Source: an uncultured Bacilli bacterium (lineage in GTDB: Bacteria > Bacillota_I > Bacilli_A > RF39 > UBA660). From it: DNA of 64,000 nucleotides. The stretch spans positions 186,001 through 250,000 of the forward strand of contig CAKOPN010000001.1 of the NCBI GenBank assembly GCA_934100165.1, written 5' to 3'. This document shows, in pieces, positions 17,351 to 25,876 of this stretch. The translations under genes and the position numbers were made by a program. The notes below the pieces were generated by a model. It did no database searches and had not been told where the DNA came from. It saw only the letters and a list, made by a program, of their open reading frames with translations. Numbering within the stretch: position 1 is the first letter of the stretch; every line of letters begins with the position of its first letter.

Positions 17351-18215
17351 CTTTACTACTTGGTATTATTATCTTACTACCAATTTTCATATCACTTAAA
17401 TCATTATATTCTTCTAGTTGTTCACGTGTTGTATTATATTTAGTCATAATGTTTTCTATAGAATCATTTTCTCTTACTATGTATATACTGTAAGTCGAAT
17501 ATGTTTCTGTCGATGAGTCAAATGATGAAAATAATGATGCTCCATCTGTTTTCATATCATCACTTTCATTTTTTACTAAAATGGTTTTCTCTTTCTTAAT
17601 GTTTTCAGTATCAACACTGTTTACTGCAATACTTTGAACTTCTTTCTCATTTTCTACACTTTCTACGTCATCCAAAGTCATTTTCTCCTCGCTATCTCTA
17701 TTTTCTTCACTAGCCTTTTCATCTTTTATGATAGCATCCGCCTTATCTGTGATTTCTTTTTCACTATGACTATCTAAATCATCAAGCTCTAACTTTTCCT
17801 TAGTGTCACTTTCCATAAATAAATCATCAAGAGTTACTAAATTATCTTCTTCTTTTTCCTTTTCATCTTCTTTTACTTCTTCCACTTTCTTAAGTTCAAG
17901 TTTATCAAGAAGTAAATCAATATTAACTCTCAAAATCTCTTCATCTACTACTTCGTATGTAAAATCATCGATATCAATAACTAAGTTTGTAAGATCATAT
18001 TTATCATCCATAACAATGTCTACAGGTATTTTATAAGAAAAGTCATTTTCAAGTTGACTTGCTGCAGTCATTTTATAAGTTCCTGAGACTATAAAGTCAC
18101 CTTTAATGCTGTCACTTCCAGAAAGCATCAAAGTATGTTCTAAAGAAATAGATGTTATTTTATTTATCATTGTTTTAAATTCTATGTCCTTTGTAAAAGA
18201 TACTATTTCATGCAT
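17343..18215 (-). CDS. spoVID: SpoVID-like spore morphogenesis protein with C-terminal LysM
   Basis: 290 residues in three parts: an N-terminal beta-rich domain (1-110) starting EIVSFTKDIEF with internal IPVDIVMDDKYDL, like the SpoVID N-terminus; a long acidic Glu/Asp/Lys-rich disordered middle (about 112-235); and a C-terminal LysM domain (YSIYIVRENDSIENIMTKYN...IGSKIIIP). SpoVID drives encasement of the forespore by the coat in Bacillus. The neighbouring ysxE-like gene supports orthology. AAAGGAA precedes the ATG. Confidence 0.82.
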   Translation of the reverse strand: MHEIVSFTKDIEFKTMINKITSISLEHTLMLSGSDSIKGDFIVSGTYKMTAASQLENDFSYKIPVDIVMDDKYDLTNLVIDIDDFTYEVVDEEILRVNIDLLLDKLELKKVEEVKEDEKEKEEDNLVTLDDLFMESDTKEKLELDDLDSHSEKEITDKADAIIKDEKASEENRDSEEKMTLDDVESVENEKEVQSIAVNSVDTENIKKEKTILVKNESDDMKTDGASLFSSFDSSTETYSTYSIYIVRENDSIENIMTKYNTTREQLEEYNDLSDMKIGSKIIIPSSKDE

Positions 18216-18270
18216 AAAATCATTCCTTTCCTTTCTATTAGAATATATGTAAATTTAAGAAATTTATAAC

Positions 18271-18305
18271 AAAAAAATGTTAACTTTTAATCTCCAAAGT
18301 TAACA
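18271..18305 (-). terminator. Terminator of dnaG-rpoD-trmK
   Basis: Perfect 10-bp stem (18278-18287 with 18296-18305), eight-base loop, then seven U on the minus strand. The trmK stop codon is inside the 3' arm. Confidence 0.9.
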
Positions 18306-18960
18306 TTTTTATCTCTTCATTTATAACATGTCTTTTATTACTCAAACTACCTGGAATCATAGAAAGAATATTTTCTTTTTCATCCTTCAAATAAGTATAA
18401 TATTTATAAAACATTCTATTTTTATTTTCTAACAAGCAAGGTCCAAAATAAAGCTCTTTATAAGAATAATTTTTATTGCCCTTAATAAATTTCATAATTA
18501 TATAATATTTGCCATCTTCAAGGACAATTGCTTCACTTTCAATAATAAATCCAAGTTTTGTTATTTTTTCTCTTACTTGGTAAAACTTATTGTTGGAGGA
18601 TATTACAAGTTTTTTTATATTCGAAAGTTTTTCTTTATTATCATTTAATATTTGTACAATAGTATCCATTCCCATACCCGATATTACTATCGTATCAGTA
18701 TCAGTAGAAAGTCTTTCTATTCCATTTGCTTGTTGCACTTTGATTTTATCTTGTAACGAATATTTTTTTATATTTTCTAAAGCTTTTTGAAGTGGTCCTT
18801 CATTTATATCTGAAGCAGTTACCACTAGTGTCTCATCATTTTGTAAAAGATATATATCTAAAAGTGCATGATCACATCCAACATCAATAATACTTCTAGA
18901 AATCTTATCATCTAAAACAAAATCTGAAACTTTTTGTAATCTTTCACTTAGTTTAATCAA
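18280..18960 (-). CDS. trmK: tRNA (adenine-22-N1) methyltransferase TrmK
   Basis: 226 residues. Rossmann SAM-binding start IIDVGCDHALLDIYLL, then ASDINEGPLQKALENI and VISGMGMDTIVQIL, the TrmK hallmark. It methylates A22 in the tRNA D-loop. TTG 18960 overlaps the rpoD stop by 8 bases, so translation is coupled. Order dnaG-rpoD-trmK is common in Bacilli. A C-terminal helical region is present as in the family. Confidence 0.92.
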   Translation of the reverse strand: MIKLSERLQKVSDFVLDDKISRSIIDVGCDHALLDIYLLQNDETLVVTASDINEGPLQKALENIKKYSLQDKIKVQQANGIERLSTDTDTIVISGMGMDTIVQILNDNKEKLSNIKKLVISSNNKFYQVREKITKLGFIIESEAIVLEDGKYYIIMKFIKGNKNYSYKELYFGPCLLENKNRMFYKYYTYLKDEKENILSMIPGSLSNKRHVINEEIKMLTLEIKS

Positions 18961-20041
18961 TTAAGAAATCCTTTAATTTTCTAGAACGTGATGGATGTCT
19001 TAGTTTTCTTAAAGCTTTTGCTTCGATTTGACGTATTCTTTCTCTTGTTACACCAAATATTTGTCCAACTTCTTCAAGAGTTCTGCATTGTCCATCATCA
19101 AGTCCAAATCTTAATCTTAAAACTTTTTCTTCCCTATCAGTTAATGTAAGTAATACATTTGTAAGTTCTTCTTTAAGCATTTCTACAGTAGCATACTCTT
19201 CTGGAGACATTGTTCTCTCATCTTTAAGGAAATCTCCTAAATGAGAATCATCTTCTTCACCTATTGGTGTTTCCAAAGATACTGGATCTTGAGATATTTT
19301 ATATACTTCACGAACCTTATCTACTGTTATATTTAACTTTTTAGCAATTTCTTCTTCTGTTGGTTCACGGTTCAACTCTTGAGTAAGTTGTCTTTGAACA
19401 CGAGCAAGTTTGTTTATTGTTTCTACCATATGAACTGGTACTCTTATTGTTCTTGCTTGGTCTGCAATTGCACGTGTTATAGCTTGTCTAATCCACCATG
19501 TAGCATAAGTTGAGAACTTATATCCTTTTGTAGGATCAAATTTGTCAACCGCTTTCATAAGTCCAATGTTTCCTTCTTGAATTAAATCAAGGAAAAGCAT
19601 ACCACGGCCAACATATCTTTTTGCAATACTTACAACAAGTCTTAAGTTAGACTCAGCAAGCATCTTTTTAGCATATTCATCGCCTTCTTCAGCAAGACGA
19701 GCATATTCAAATTCCTCATCTGTTGTAAGAAGGTTAATTCTACCTATTTCCTTTAAATACATTCTAACTGGATCATTTATTTTGATATCTTTAGACATAG
19801 TCAAATCTTCTACAACAAGACCTGATGGGTCTTCTGCATCATTATTGTTATCTGCAGTTTCACTAATTATTTCTATTCCATTTTCTACAAGAGCATTATA
19901 TAGATCATCAAGTGTATCACTATCTACTTCAAGTCCTTTAAGTTCACCAGCTATCTCTTCATATGTTACATAACCTTTTTTCTTACCAGACTCTATTAGT
20001 TTATTTTTTCTCTCTTCGATAGTCTTAATTTCTTCTAACAT
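18953..20041 (-). CDS. rpoD: Primary sigma factor RpoD/SigA
   Basis: 362 residues. Region 1.2 with DPVRMYLKEIG, region 2 with NLRLVVSIAKRYVGRG, LFLDLIQEGNIGLMKAVDKF and KGYKFSTYATWWIRQAITRA, region 3, and region 4 with LTDREEKVLRLRFGL and TRERIRQIEAKALRKLRHP, ending SRKLKDFLID. Region 1.1 is short. The ATG at 20041 follows GGGGAG at the end of dnaG; the GTG three codons earlier lies in that site. It directs housekeeping transcription with core polymerase; the promoters listed here fit its -35/-10 consensus. Confidence 0.98.
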   Translation of the reverse strand: MLEEIKTIEERKNKLIESGKKKGYVTYEEIAGELKGLEVDSDTLDDLYNALVENGIEIISETADNNNDAEDPSGLVVEDLTMSKDIKINDPVRMYLKEIGRINLLTTDEEFEYARLAEEGDEYAKKMLAESNLRLVVSIAKRYVGRGMLFLDLIQEGNIGLMKAVDKFDPTKGYKFSTYATWWIRQAITRAIADQARTIRVPVHMVETINKLARVQRQLTQELNREPTEEEIAKKLNITVDKVREVYKISQDPVSLETPIGEEDDSHLGDFLKDERTMSPEEYATVEMLKEELTNVLLTLTDREEKVLRLRFGLDDGQCRTLEEVGQIFGVTRERIRQIEAKALRKLRHPSRSRKLKDFLID

Positions 20042-20046
20042 AATAT

Positions 20047-21774
20047 TCACTCCCCGATTCTTAATAATCTTATCTTTTCAGCAATTTTAGCTTTTTCCAT
20101 TTCATCAGGCTCTTTTCTCATAATTTCATTTAGATTTTTTATTTCTTCTCTAACATTGTAGTCACTGATTACTTTAACGTATTCATTTATTGTTTCGTTG
20201 CTGATTTCGTCGCCTAAACCTAAGTTTAAAACTTTTTCAAAGACTATTAACAATTCTTTTTTATCATTTAAATAAGTATAGAAATCAGCTATAACTATAT
20301 CACCATATGTATGGTAATAATAACTAATTTCCCCAGCTAAAGCACGCATATCTTTATCGAGAAAATAAAGCTTTTTGCTATCATAAACCTTTATTACTAA
20401 AGGATTTATAAGCATAAAATATATAAATTCTAGTGATGCTCTAGTATATTTATCAAGTTTGGAATCTTTTTTTTCTATCAAAAATGCATTGTCGGAAGCC
20501 TGTCCCTTTTCTAAAAGAAGAGTATACTCATTTAATTTTTTTTCTAGTGTATTATAACTCAAATTAACTTCATTTGCAAGTTTTTTTAATATTATTTCTT
20601 GCCTTATTTCATCTTTTATGTTACTGGTTTCTTTAAGTACCCTATTTACATAGTTGGAAAGTTCAACATCACTTGCAAAATTTACGCCTTCTTTTAATCT
20701 ATTTATTCTAAAATCACTATAATTAACAGCACCTTCTATCATTGCTAAAAACTTATCTTTACCATTTTTAAGTATATATGTATCAGGGTCATCATCATTA
20801 GTAAGTGCTATTACTTTAACATTAAGTCCTGACTTCTCTAAAAGTTCCCCATTATGAAGTGCCGCATCAAGCCCTGGTTTATCACCATCAAGGCACAAAT
20901 AAACATTTAAAGAAAGTTTCTTCAAAAGAGAAATTTGATCCTCTGTTAATGCTGTTCCCATAAGTGCTACTGTATTTTTAACACCTATCGTGCTAGCACG
21001 TATAACGTCCATAAAGCCTTCCATGACAATAACATACTTTTCAATTCTAACAAACTCTTTTGAAGCATTATAATGATACAAACACGTACCTTTCCTAAAT
21101 ATAGGCGTTTCCTTAGTGTTTAAATACTTACTAAGCTTACTATCAGTATATATTCTTCCACTAAATCCAACCGTTCTACCATTTCTATCATCAAGTGGGA
21201 AAATAATTCTGTTAATAAAAACATCTATATCCCCATTAGCAAGGCCAATATCATTGAGTGTATTTACATCATATTTTTTTTCTTTCAAAAACTTTTGTAA
21301 TTTATCTTTAGATTCAGTAGCAAGACCAATTCCAAATTCTTTTATAGCATCACTATCTATTCCTCTTTTACTAAGATACTCTCTTGCTTCCTTACCACTA
21401 TCAGTAGTAAGCATAAGCTGATAATACTTCCCAGCAAGTTCATATATATCATAATACTTTGTATATTTATTACTAACTATACTTGAATCACTTATCTTTA
21501 CACCTGCTTTATCTCCAAGTGCTTTAAGTGCTTCTCTAAATGAAACATTTTCAATTTGTTCATAAAAGTTAAAGACATTACCACTATTATGACAACTCCA
21601 ACATGTATAAGTCTGTCTTCTAGGATCAACACTCATAGAAGGATTTTTATCATTATGAAAAGGACAAATTCCCCAGTAATATTGCCCTTTTTTAGTAAGT
21701 GAAACATAGTTACTTACAAGATCAACGATATCAATTTTGCTTCTAATTTCATTTATAACATTTTGATTATCCAT
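20047..21774 (-). CDS. dnaG: DNA primase
   Basis: 575 residues. CHC2 zinc finger (Cys37, His40, Cys58, Cys61), Toprim domain with YVIVMEGFMDVIRA and CLDGDKPGLDAALHN, and a helicase-binding C-terminal region with LEFIYFMLINP. It makes RNA primers at the replication fork. Overlaps nothing upstream and is followed after 5 bases by rpoD. Starts at ATG 21774 behind GAGGGA. Confidence 0.97.
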   Translation of the reverse strand: MDNQNVINEIRSKIDIVDLVSNYVSLTKKGQYYWGICPFHNDKNPSMSVDPRRQTYTCWSCHNSGNVFNFYEQIENVSFREALKALGDKAGVKISDSSIVSNKYTKYYDIYELAGKYYQLMLTTDSGKEAREYLSKRGIDSDAIKEFGIGLATESKDKLQKFLKEKKYDVNTLNDIGLANGDIDVFINRIIFPLDDRNGRTVGFSGRIYTDSKLSKYLNTKETPIFRKGTCLYHYNASKEFVRIEKYVIVMEGFMDVIRASTIGVKNTVALMGTALTEDQISLLKKLSLNVYLCLDGDKPGLDAALHNGELLEKSGLNVKVIALTNDDDPDTYILKNGKDKFLAMIEGAVNYSDFRINRLKEGVNFASDVELSNYVNRVLKETSNIKDEIRQEIILKKLANEVNLSYNTLEKKLNEYTLLLEKGQASDNAFLIEKKDSKLDKYTRASLEFIYFMLINPLVIKVYDSKKLYFLDKDMRALAGEISYYYHTYGDIVIADFYTYLNDKKELLIVFEKVLNLGLGDEISNETINEYVKVISDYNVREEIKNLNEIMRKEPDEMEKAKIAEKIRLLRIGE

Positions 21775-21845
21775 AAAAATCCCTCATGACAAGATATATT
21801 ATACACCAACAATTACAAAATTCTATAAAAAACTACTTTTGTTAT

Positions 21846-21882
21846 ACACAAAAAGAAAAGAATCTTACTAAGTAAGACTCTT
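21846..21882 (-). terminator. Terminator of tRNA-Arg(UCU)
   Basis: Stem of 11 pairs (21858-21868 with 21872-21882, one GU), loop TTA, then TTCTTTTTG on the minus strand. Confidence 0.75.
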
Positions 21883-21893
21883 ATAAACATAAA

Positions 21894-21970
<77 letters not shown>

Positions 21971-21994
21971 ATGTATAACCAAAATACATATTAG

Positions 21995-22023
21995 ATTATA
22001 CATTACTTTTTTAAATTATTCAA
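21995..22023 (-). promoter_or_regulatory. Promoter of tRNA-Arg(UCU)
   Basis: Minus strand TTGAAT (22018-22023), 17-base spacer, TATAAT (21995-22000). The -35 box overlaps the last codons of gerM. Confidence 0.7.
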
Positions 22024-22951
22024 CATTTTTTACACTTTTTTTGCAAATTTCTTTTTCTCCCACTTTAAATACGACTTCTTGCACATTATCATAACTTGAA
22101 AAAACTGAATAACTTATCGAGTAAACCACCTCTTCTAAAATACTATCCTTATCCATAAATATACTATTATTAAAGTTAAGAATCATTGAATCATTCTTAA
22201 TTTCATAGCTAATAAGCTCTATATTTTTATCAAGTAAACTTATTAAATTAGGCTCAAATATATAATTACTACTTAATTCATCTATAATAATTTTTACCTT
22301 TTCTCTTTTATCATTAACATATTTAGTAATTGGCACATAATAAGTTTTATCATCTATATTAGAAATATAATATATAACTATTTTAGATATATCAATAAAG
22401 TTCTTAAGTTCTACACGTTTGTTAATACCATATTCCTTTGTAATTATATCAGGTATATTTTTCGGAAATAGTCTTGATATATTATCCCCTTCCACATATA
22501 TAACTACTCCGTTTACTCCATCTAATTCTAGTATAGAAAAACTAATTGATTCCACTATTTTCTCTATTTCTTGATGATCTATATCTAAAAATCCTTTAGA
22601 AAAATTTAAATATGCAATATTCTCATCAACATTAACATCAATTAACTCAATATTTTTAGGGATAAGTCCATAAAGCCCATCTGGAACAGTTGAATCTCCA
22701 CCAATTGTAAGTTTATTGATAATATCTTTTATAGTAGTATTCAAATCTTCATTTTTTACTTTAAAATTAACTTTTGTAAGTTGTGAAGATTCATTTACCA
22801 AGTAAATACTTATATCCCTAGGTTTTGAATATTTTACAATGTTTCGACTTTTATTAGATGTTATATTAGAGGGAATAAGATATATTGATAATAATATAAG
22901 AAGAACAAATGTAGTAATAAATATTTTTCTTTTAGCTTTTCTCTTTAACAC
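22016..22951 (-). CDS. gerM: GerM-like protein with two GerMN domains
   Basis: 311 residues: N-terminal membrane helix (about 8-27), then two GerMN/SpoVS-fold repeats. The first has VPDGLYGLIPKNIELIDV and IAYLNFSKGFLDID; the second has ELISYEIKNDSMILNFNNSI. In B. subtilis GerM is needed for sporulation and germination and sits near gerE. It follows gerE by 29 bases here. GTG 22951 is preferred since AGGTGAT lies five bases upstream; the GTG at 22960 is inside that site. Confidence 0.85.
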   Translation of the reverse strand: MLKRKAKRKIFITTFVLLILLSIYLIPSNITSNKSRNIVKYSKPRDISIYLVNESSQLTKVNFKVKNEDLNTTIKDIINKLTIGGDSTVPDGLYGLIPKNIELIDVNVDENIAYLNFSKGFLDIDHQEIEKIVESISFSILELDGVNGVVIYVEGDNISRLFPKNIPDIITKEYGINKRVELKNFIDISKIVIYYISNIDDKTYYVPITKYVNDKREKVKIIIDELSSNYIFEPNLISLLDKNIELISYEIKNDSMILNFNNSIFMDKDSILEEVVYSISYSVFSSYDNVQEVVFKVGEKEICKKSVKNVE

Positions 22952-22980
22952 AAAGATCACCTAATAAATAATATGTATTA

Positions 22981-23208
22981 TTATAAAGATAATTCTTTTA
23001 ATTTTATAAGTTCTATAATTGCGCCACTTCTTGCTTTTACTCCAAGTTTTTGCATAGCGTTAGATATGTGATTTCTAACCGTTTTTTCGCTTATTGAAAG
23101 TTCTTTAGCAATTTCTTTAGTAGTTTTATTTTGTATTAAAAGGTTAAATACTGCCCTTTCTCTACTTGTTAATATACTTTTGATATTATCTCCTCTCTTT
23201 CCAAACAA
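22981..23208 (-). CDS. gerE: GerE, late sporulation LuxR-type regulator
   Basis: The whole protein is a LuxR/GerE helix-turn-helix: LTSRERAVFNLLIQNKTTKE then LSISEKTVRNHISNAMQKL, almost the B. subtilis GerE sequence of 74 residues. GerE acts with sigma-K in the mother cell on coat genes. The longest frame starts at TTG 23208, which touches the U-tract of the spoIIIAH terminator and has no good ribosome binding site. A strong site, AGAGAGGAG, lies inside that frame and points, with a five-base spacer, to an ATC codon at 23184-23182 (reading KSILTSRE after initiation). No ATG is available. The start is therefore unsettled; the identity is not. Confidence 0.93.
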   Translation of the reverse strand: MFGKRGDNIKSILTSRERAVFNLLIQNKTTKEIAKELSISEKTVRNHISNAMQKLGVKARSGAIIELIKLKELSL

Positions 23209-23235
23209 AAATTTCTCATATTATTTTATGAGAAA
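23206..23235 (-). terminator. Terminator of spoIIIAH
   Basis: Nine-bp perfect stem (23212-23220 with 23227-23235), AAATAA loop, then TTTTTG on the minus strand. The tail runs into the possible TTG start of gerE. Confidence 0.8.
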
Positions 23236-23266
23236 CTCTTTATTTGTTGAGGGGATTTACCCATTG

Positions 23267-23773
23267 TTACTTAAAGTTCACTGTTACATAAACTTTTTCT
23301 TTGTATTCTTCTTGTACTGTTCGCATTATATTGTTAGCAAGTTTAACATCATGATTTTTAGAAATAGCAATTACATTTATTTGGTTATTATCTATTTCTA
23401 CGAATGAATCGACGTTAAGTTTGCTTTTTATTTTATTTTCTAGTTTTTCTTCTTCACCTAAAACAGTGTTTAAGTAAGTTAGTTTGTCATAGGCATTATT
23501 TTTCTCTTCCGTAGTAGCAGTACTACTAGTTAAAATGCTTTGTAAATCCGTCTTTTCTAATCTTCTTTCTTCCTCTTTGTCTACTCTAAGTGATACTAGT
23601 ATTTCACTTTCTTCTTGTTCCAAATTAACTTTTTCTTCATTATTTTTATTATCATTATTTTTTTCTAAGTCTGTTTTCAAAAGTAATTCATTTGGCATAG
23701 TTACATAATAAACACTTAGTACTAGTATTAGTGAAAAAAGTGTTAAAAACCATAAATTCTGCTTATTTATCAT
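23267..23773 (-). CDS. spoIIIAH: SpoIIIAH-like engulfment channel protein
   Basis: 168 residues: N-terminal KQNLWFLTLFSLILVLSVYY membrane anchor, the typical opening of SpoIIIAH, an acidic linker, and the YscJ/FliF-like ring domain (ASTATTEEKNNAYDKL-type helix then LESKIKSKLN and VNVIAIS-type strands). In other spore formers it forms, with SpoIIQ, the channel between mother cell and forespore. Here it stands alone: none of spoIIIAA-AG is adjacent. A TATAAT lies about 35 bases upstream, with GCATATC before it as a weak sigma-E-like -35. Confidence 0.88.
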   Translation of the reverse strand: MINKQNLWFLTLFSLILVLSVYYVTMPNELLLKTDLEKNNDNKNNEEKVNLEQEESEILVSLRVDKEEERRLEKTDLQSILTSSTATTEEKNNAYDKLTYLNTVLGEEEKLENKIKSKLNVDSFVEIDNNQINVIAISKNHDVKLANNIMRTVQEEYKEKVYVTVNFK

Positions 23774-23831
23774 AAATCCTTCCTCTTTTCTAATACATTA
23801 TATTAAAAGAGAAAAAAGATATGCTAAAAAG

Positions 23832-25061
23832 TTATTTTAATAAATCTCCTACAACCATTGTTAAAGCAATTTTTCCATACTCGTATGTAAGCGAACCTTG
23901 TTGATATGCAATATAAGGTTCTCTTATAGGTCCATCGCATGATAACTCAATTGAAGATCCTTGCGTAAACGTTCCAGCAGCCATTATAACTTTATCTGTA
24001 TATCCTGGTGTATCGCAAGGTTCAACTGTTACAAATGAATCAATTGGAGAAGCACTTTGTATTCCTCTACAATATTTAATTAGTTTGTCAGCATCGTGAA
24101 AAATAATGTTTTGAACGATATCACATCTTTTATCATTATATTTAGGTTCAACATCATACCCTAACATTTCCATTGCTTTGCTAGTTAGTATAGCAGTCTT
24201 AAGACTACTAGCAACAGCATGTGGAGCCATATAAAGTCCCTCTAAAATCATTCTATTTATTCCAAGTGTAGGGCCAACTTCTCTTCCCTCTCCAGGAAGT
24301 GTTAATCTTTCTCCTGCAAGGTCTACCAAATCTTTTCTACCGGCAATATAAGCACCATTTGGAGCAAGTCCTCCACCCAAGTTTTTAATTAAAGAGCCTA
24401 CTATTACATCAGCATCTACTGTAAGAGGTGTCTTATCTTCAGTTAACTCACAGTAGCAGTTATCTATCATAATGATAATATCTTTATCTATAGATTTAAT
24501 AAACTTAATAACTTTTTCTAACTTTTCTATAACAAGACTTTTTCTAGTCGAATATCCTTTTGATCTTTGTATTTCTATTAGTTTAATTTTTTCTTTTGTA
24601 ATTGCTTCTTTTATTTTATCGTAATCAAAGTCATCATCTATCAAGTCTATTTGTCTATATTCAACACCAAATGATTTAAGGCTACTTGGGTTATCTTTAA
24701 TACCTATTACTTCGTCAAGTGTATCATATGGTTTTCCAGTAATACTAAGCATAATATCAGAAGGACGTAAATATGCAAAGAATGCTACTGTTAAAGCATG
24801 TGAACCAGAAATAAATTGGTTTCTAACTAGAGCATCTTCTGCATCAAGTACTTTAGCAAATACTTTTTCTATTGCATCTCTTCCAATATCGTTATAACCA
24901 TATCCTGTCGTAGAGTTAAAATGTGCCTCGGAAACTCCTACTTCTCTAAAAGCATTGAGTACTTTTAAACTATTTCTTTCACATAAAGCATCTATTTTTA
25001 AAAGTTCTTCTTTAACTTCCTTCTCTGCTTCATTTACTATTTTTATTGCTTCTTCACTCAT
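23832..25061 (-). CDS. Methionine gamma-lyase-like PLP enzyme (aluminium resistance/YnbB family)
   Basis: 409 residues. Fold-type I PLP protein of the YnbB family: HFNSTTGYGYNDIGRDAIEKV, RNQFISGSHALTVAFFAYLR, and the PLP-lysine region DVIVGSLIKNLGGGLAPNGAYIAGR. C-terminal PREPYIAYQQGSLTYE is typical. Members are annotated as C-S lyases or aluminium-resistance proteins; the real substrate is poorly known. The ATG shares a base with the SDR stop (TAATG), so the two genes form an operon. Confidence 0.85.
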   Translation of the reverse strand: MSEEAIKIVNEAEKEVKEELLKIDALCERNSLKVLNAFREVGVSEAHFNSTTGYGYNDIGRDAIEKVFAKVLDAEDALVRNQFISGSHALTVAFFAYLRPSDIMLSITGKPYDTLDEVIGIKDNPSSLKSFGVEYRQIDLIDDDFDYDKIKEAITKEKIKLIEIQRSKGYSTRKSLVIEKLEKVIKFIKSIDKDIIIMIDNCYCELTEDKTPLTVDADVIVGSLIKNLGGGLAPNGAYIAGRKDLVDLAGERLTLPGEGREVGPTLGINRMILEGLYMAPHAVASSLKTAILTSKAMEMLGYDVEPKYNDKRCDIVQNIIFHDADKLIKYCRGIQSASPIDSFVTVEPCDTPGYTDKVIMAAGTFTQGSSIELSCDGPIREPYIAYQQGSLTYEYGKIALTMVVGDLLK

Positions 25062-25771
25062 TAGTAACTACCTCCATCTATTTTTATTACTTCACTATTT
25101 ATATAATTTGCTTTATCACTTGCTAAAAATAATACTAAGTTAGCAATATCTTCTTCTTCTGCAAATCTGTTAAGAAGTATTTTTTTACTTTCTTCTTTTA
25201 TTAGGTTTCCACCAAGATATTCGTCTTGTTCTATAACTTTTTTAGTTTTAATCCATCCTGGTGCAATTGCGTTCACATTTACATATGGTGCATATTGTTT
25301 AGCTAAGTTGTATGTAAGTGATATAAGAGCATTTTTACTAGCATCATATTCAAGTGTCACTGGGTCATACTTTCCAAGTGCGTTATTACTTGATATGTTT
25401 ATTATTTTTCCTTTTCTTCTTGCATACATTTCATTTCCTATTTTTCTAGTTAATAAAAATGTTCCAACAAGATTAACTTCAAGAGTATACATAAAGTCTT
25501 CTTTAGTCTTTATATCAAAGTCTTTGTTTATTTCAACTGCTGCGTTGTTAACTAGTACATCTATATATCCAAATTTTGTTATGATTTCTTCTTGAGCATT
25601 GTTTATATCTTCTTCACTAGCTAGATCACATTTTATTTTATACATTCCATCCATATCTGTTGGAATGGTATTATGATATGTAAATATAACGTTATAGCCA
25701 TTTTCTTTAAAAGCCTTGCAAAGTGTTTTACCAAGCCCACTTGCTCCTCCTGTAATAAGTACATTTTTCAT
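25061..25771 (-). CDS. Short-chain dehydrogenase/reductase (FabG-like)
   Basis: 236 residues. NAD(P)-binding TGGASGLGKTL, NNAAVE, catalytic Ser in INISSNNALG, then Tyr and Lys in YDASKNAL (YxxxK), and C-terminal NAIAPGWIKT and IKIDGGS. Substrate unknown; fatty-acid acyl-carrier reduction is not supported by neighbours. I start at ATG 25771 behind GGTGGTGG rather than 21 bases earlier, where no site exists. Linked by TAATG overlap to the YnbB-like gene. Confidence 0.88.
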   Translation of the reverse strand: MKNVLITGGASGLGKTLCKAFKENGYNVIFTYHNTIPTDMDGMYKIKCDLASEEDINNAQEEIITKFGYIDVLVNNAAVEINKDFDIKTKEDFMYTLEVNLVGTFLLTRKIGNEMYARRKGKIINISSNNALGKYDPVTLEYDASKNALISLTYNLAKQYAPYVNVNAIAPGWIKTKKVIEQDEYLGGNLIKEESKKILLNRFAEEEDIANLVLFLASDKANYINSEVIKIDGGSY

Positions 25772-25814
25772 TTTTCCACCACCACTTTTCATATTTCATA
25801 AATATAATATCACA

Positions 25815-25848
25815 GAAAAAAACTAATAGAAAGTATTTCTCTATTAGT
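25815..25848 (-). terminator. Terminator of the serpin gene
   Basis: Nine-bp perfect stem (25822-25830 with 25840-25848) and a run of seven U on the minus strand. Confidence 0.9.
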
Positions 25849-25876
25849 CTTATTATGAAATATTTATTTTAATGAG

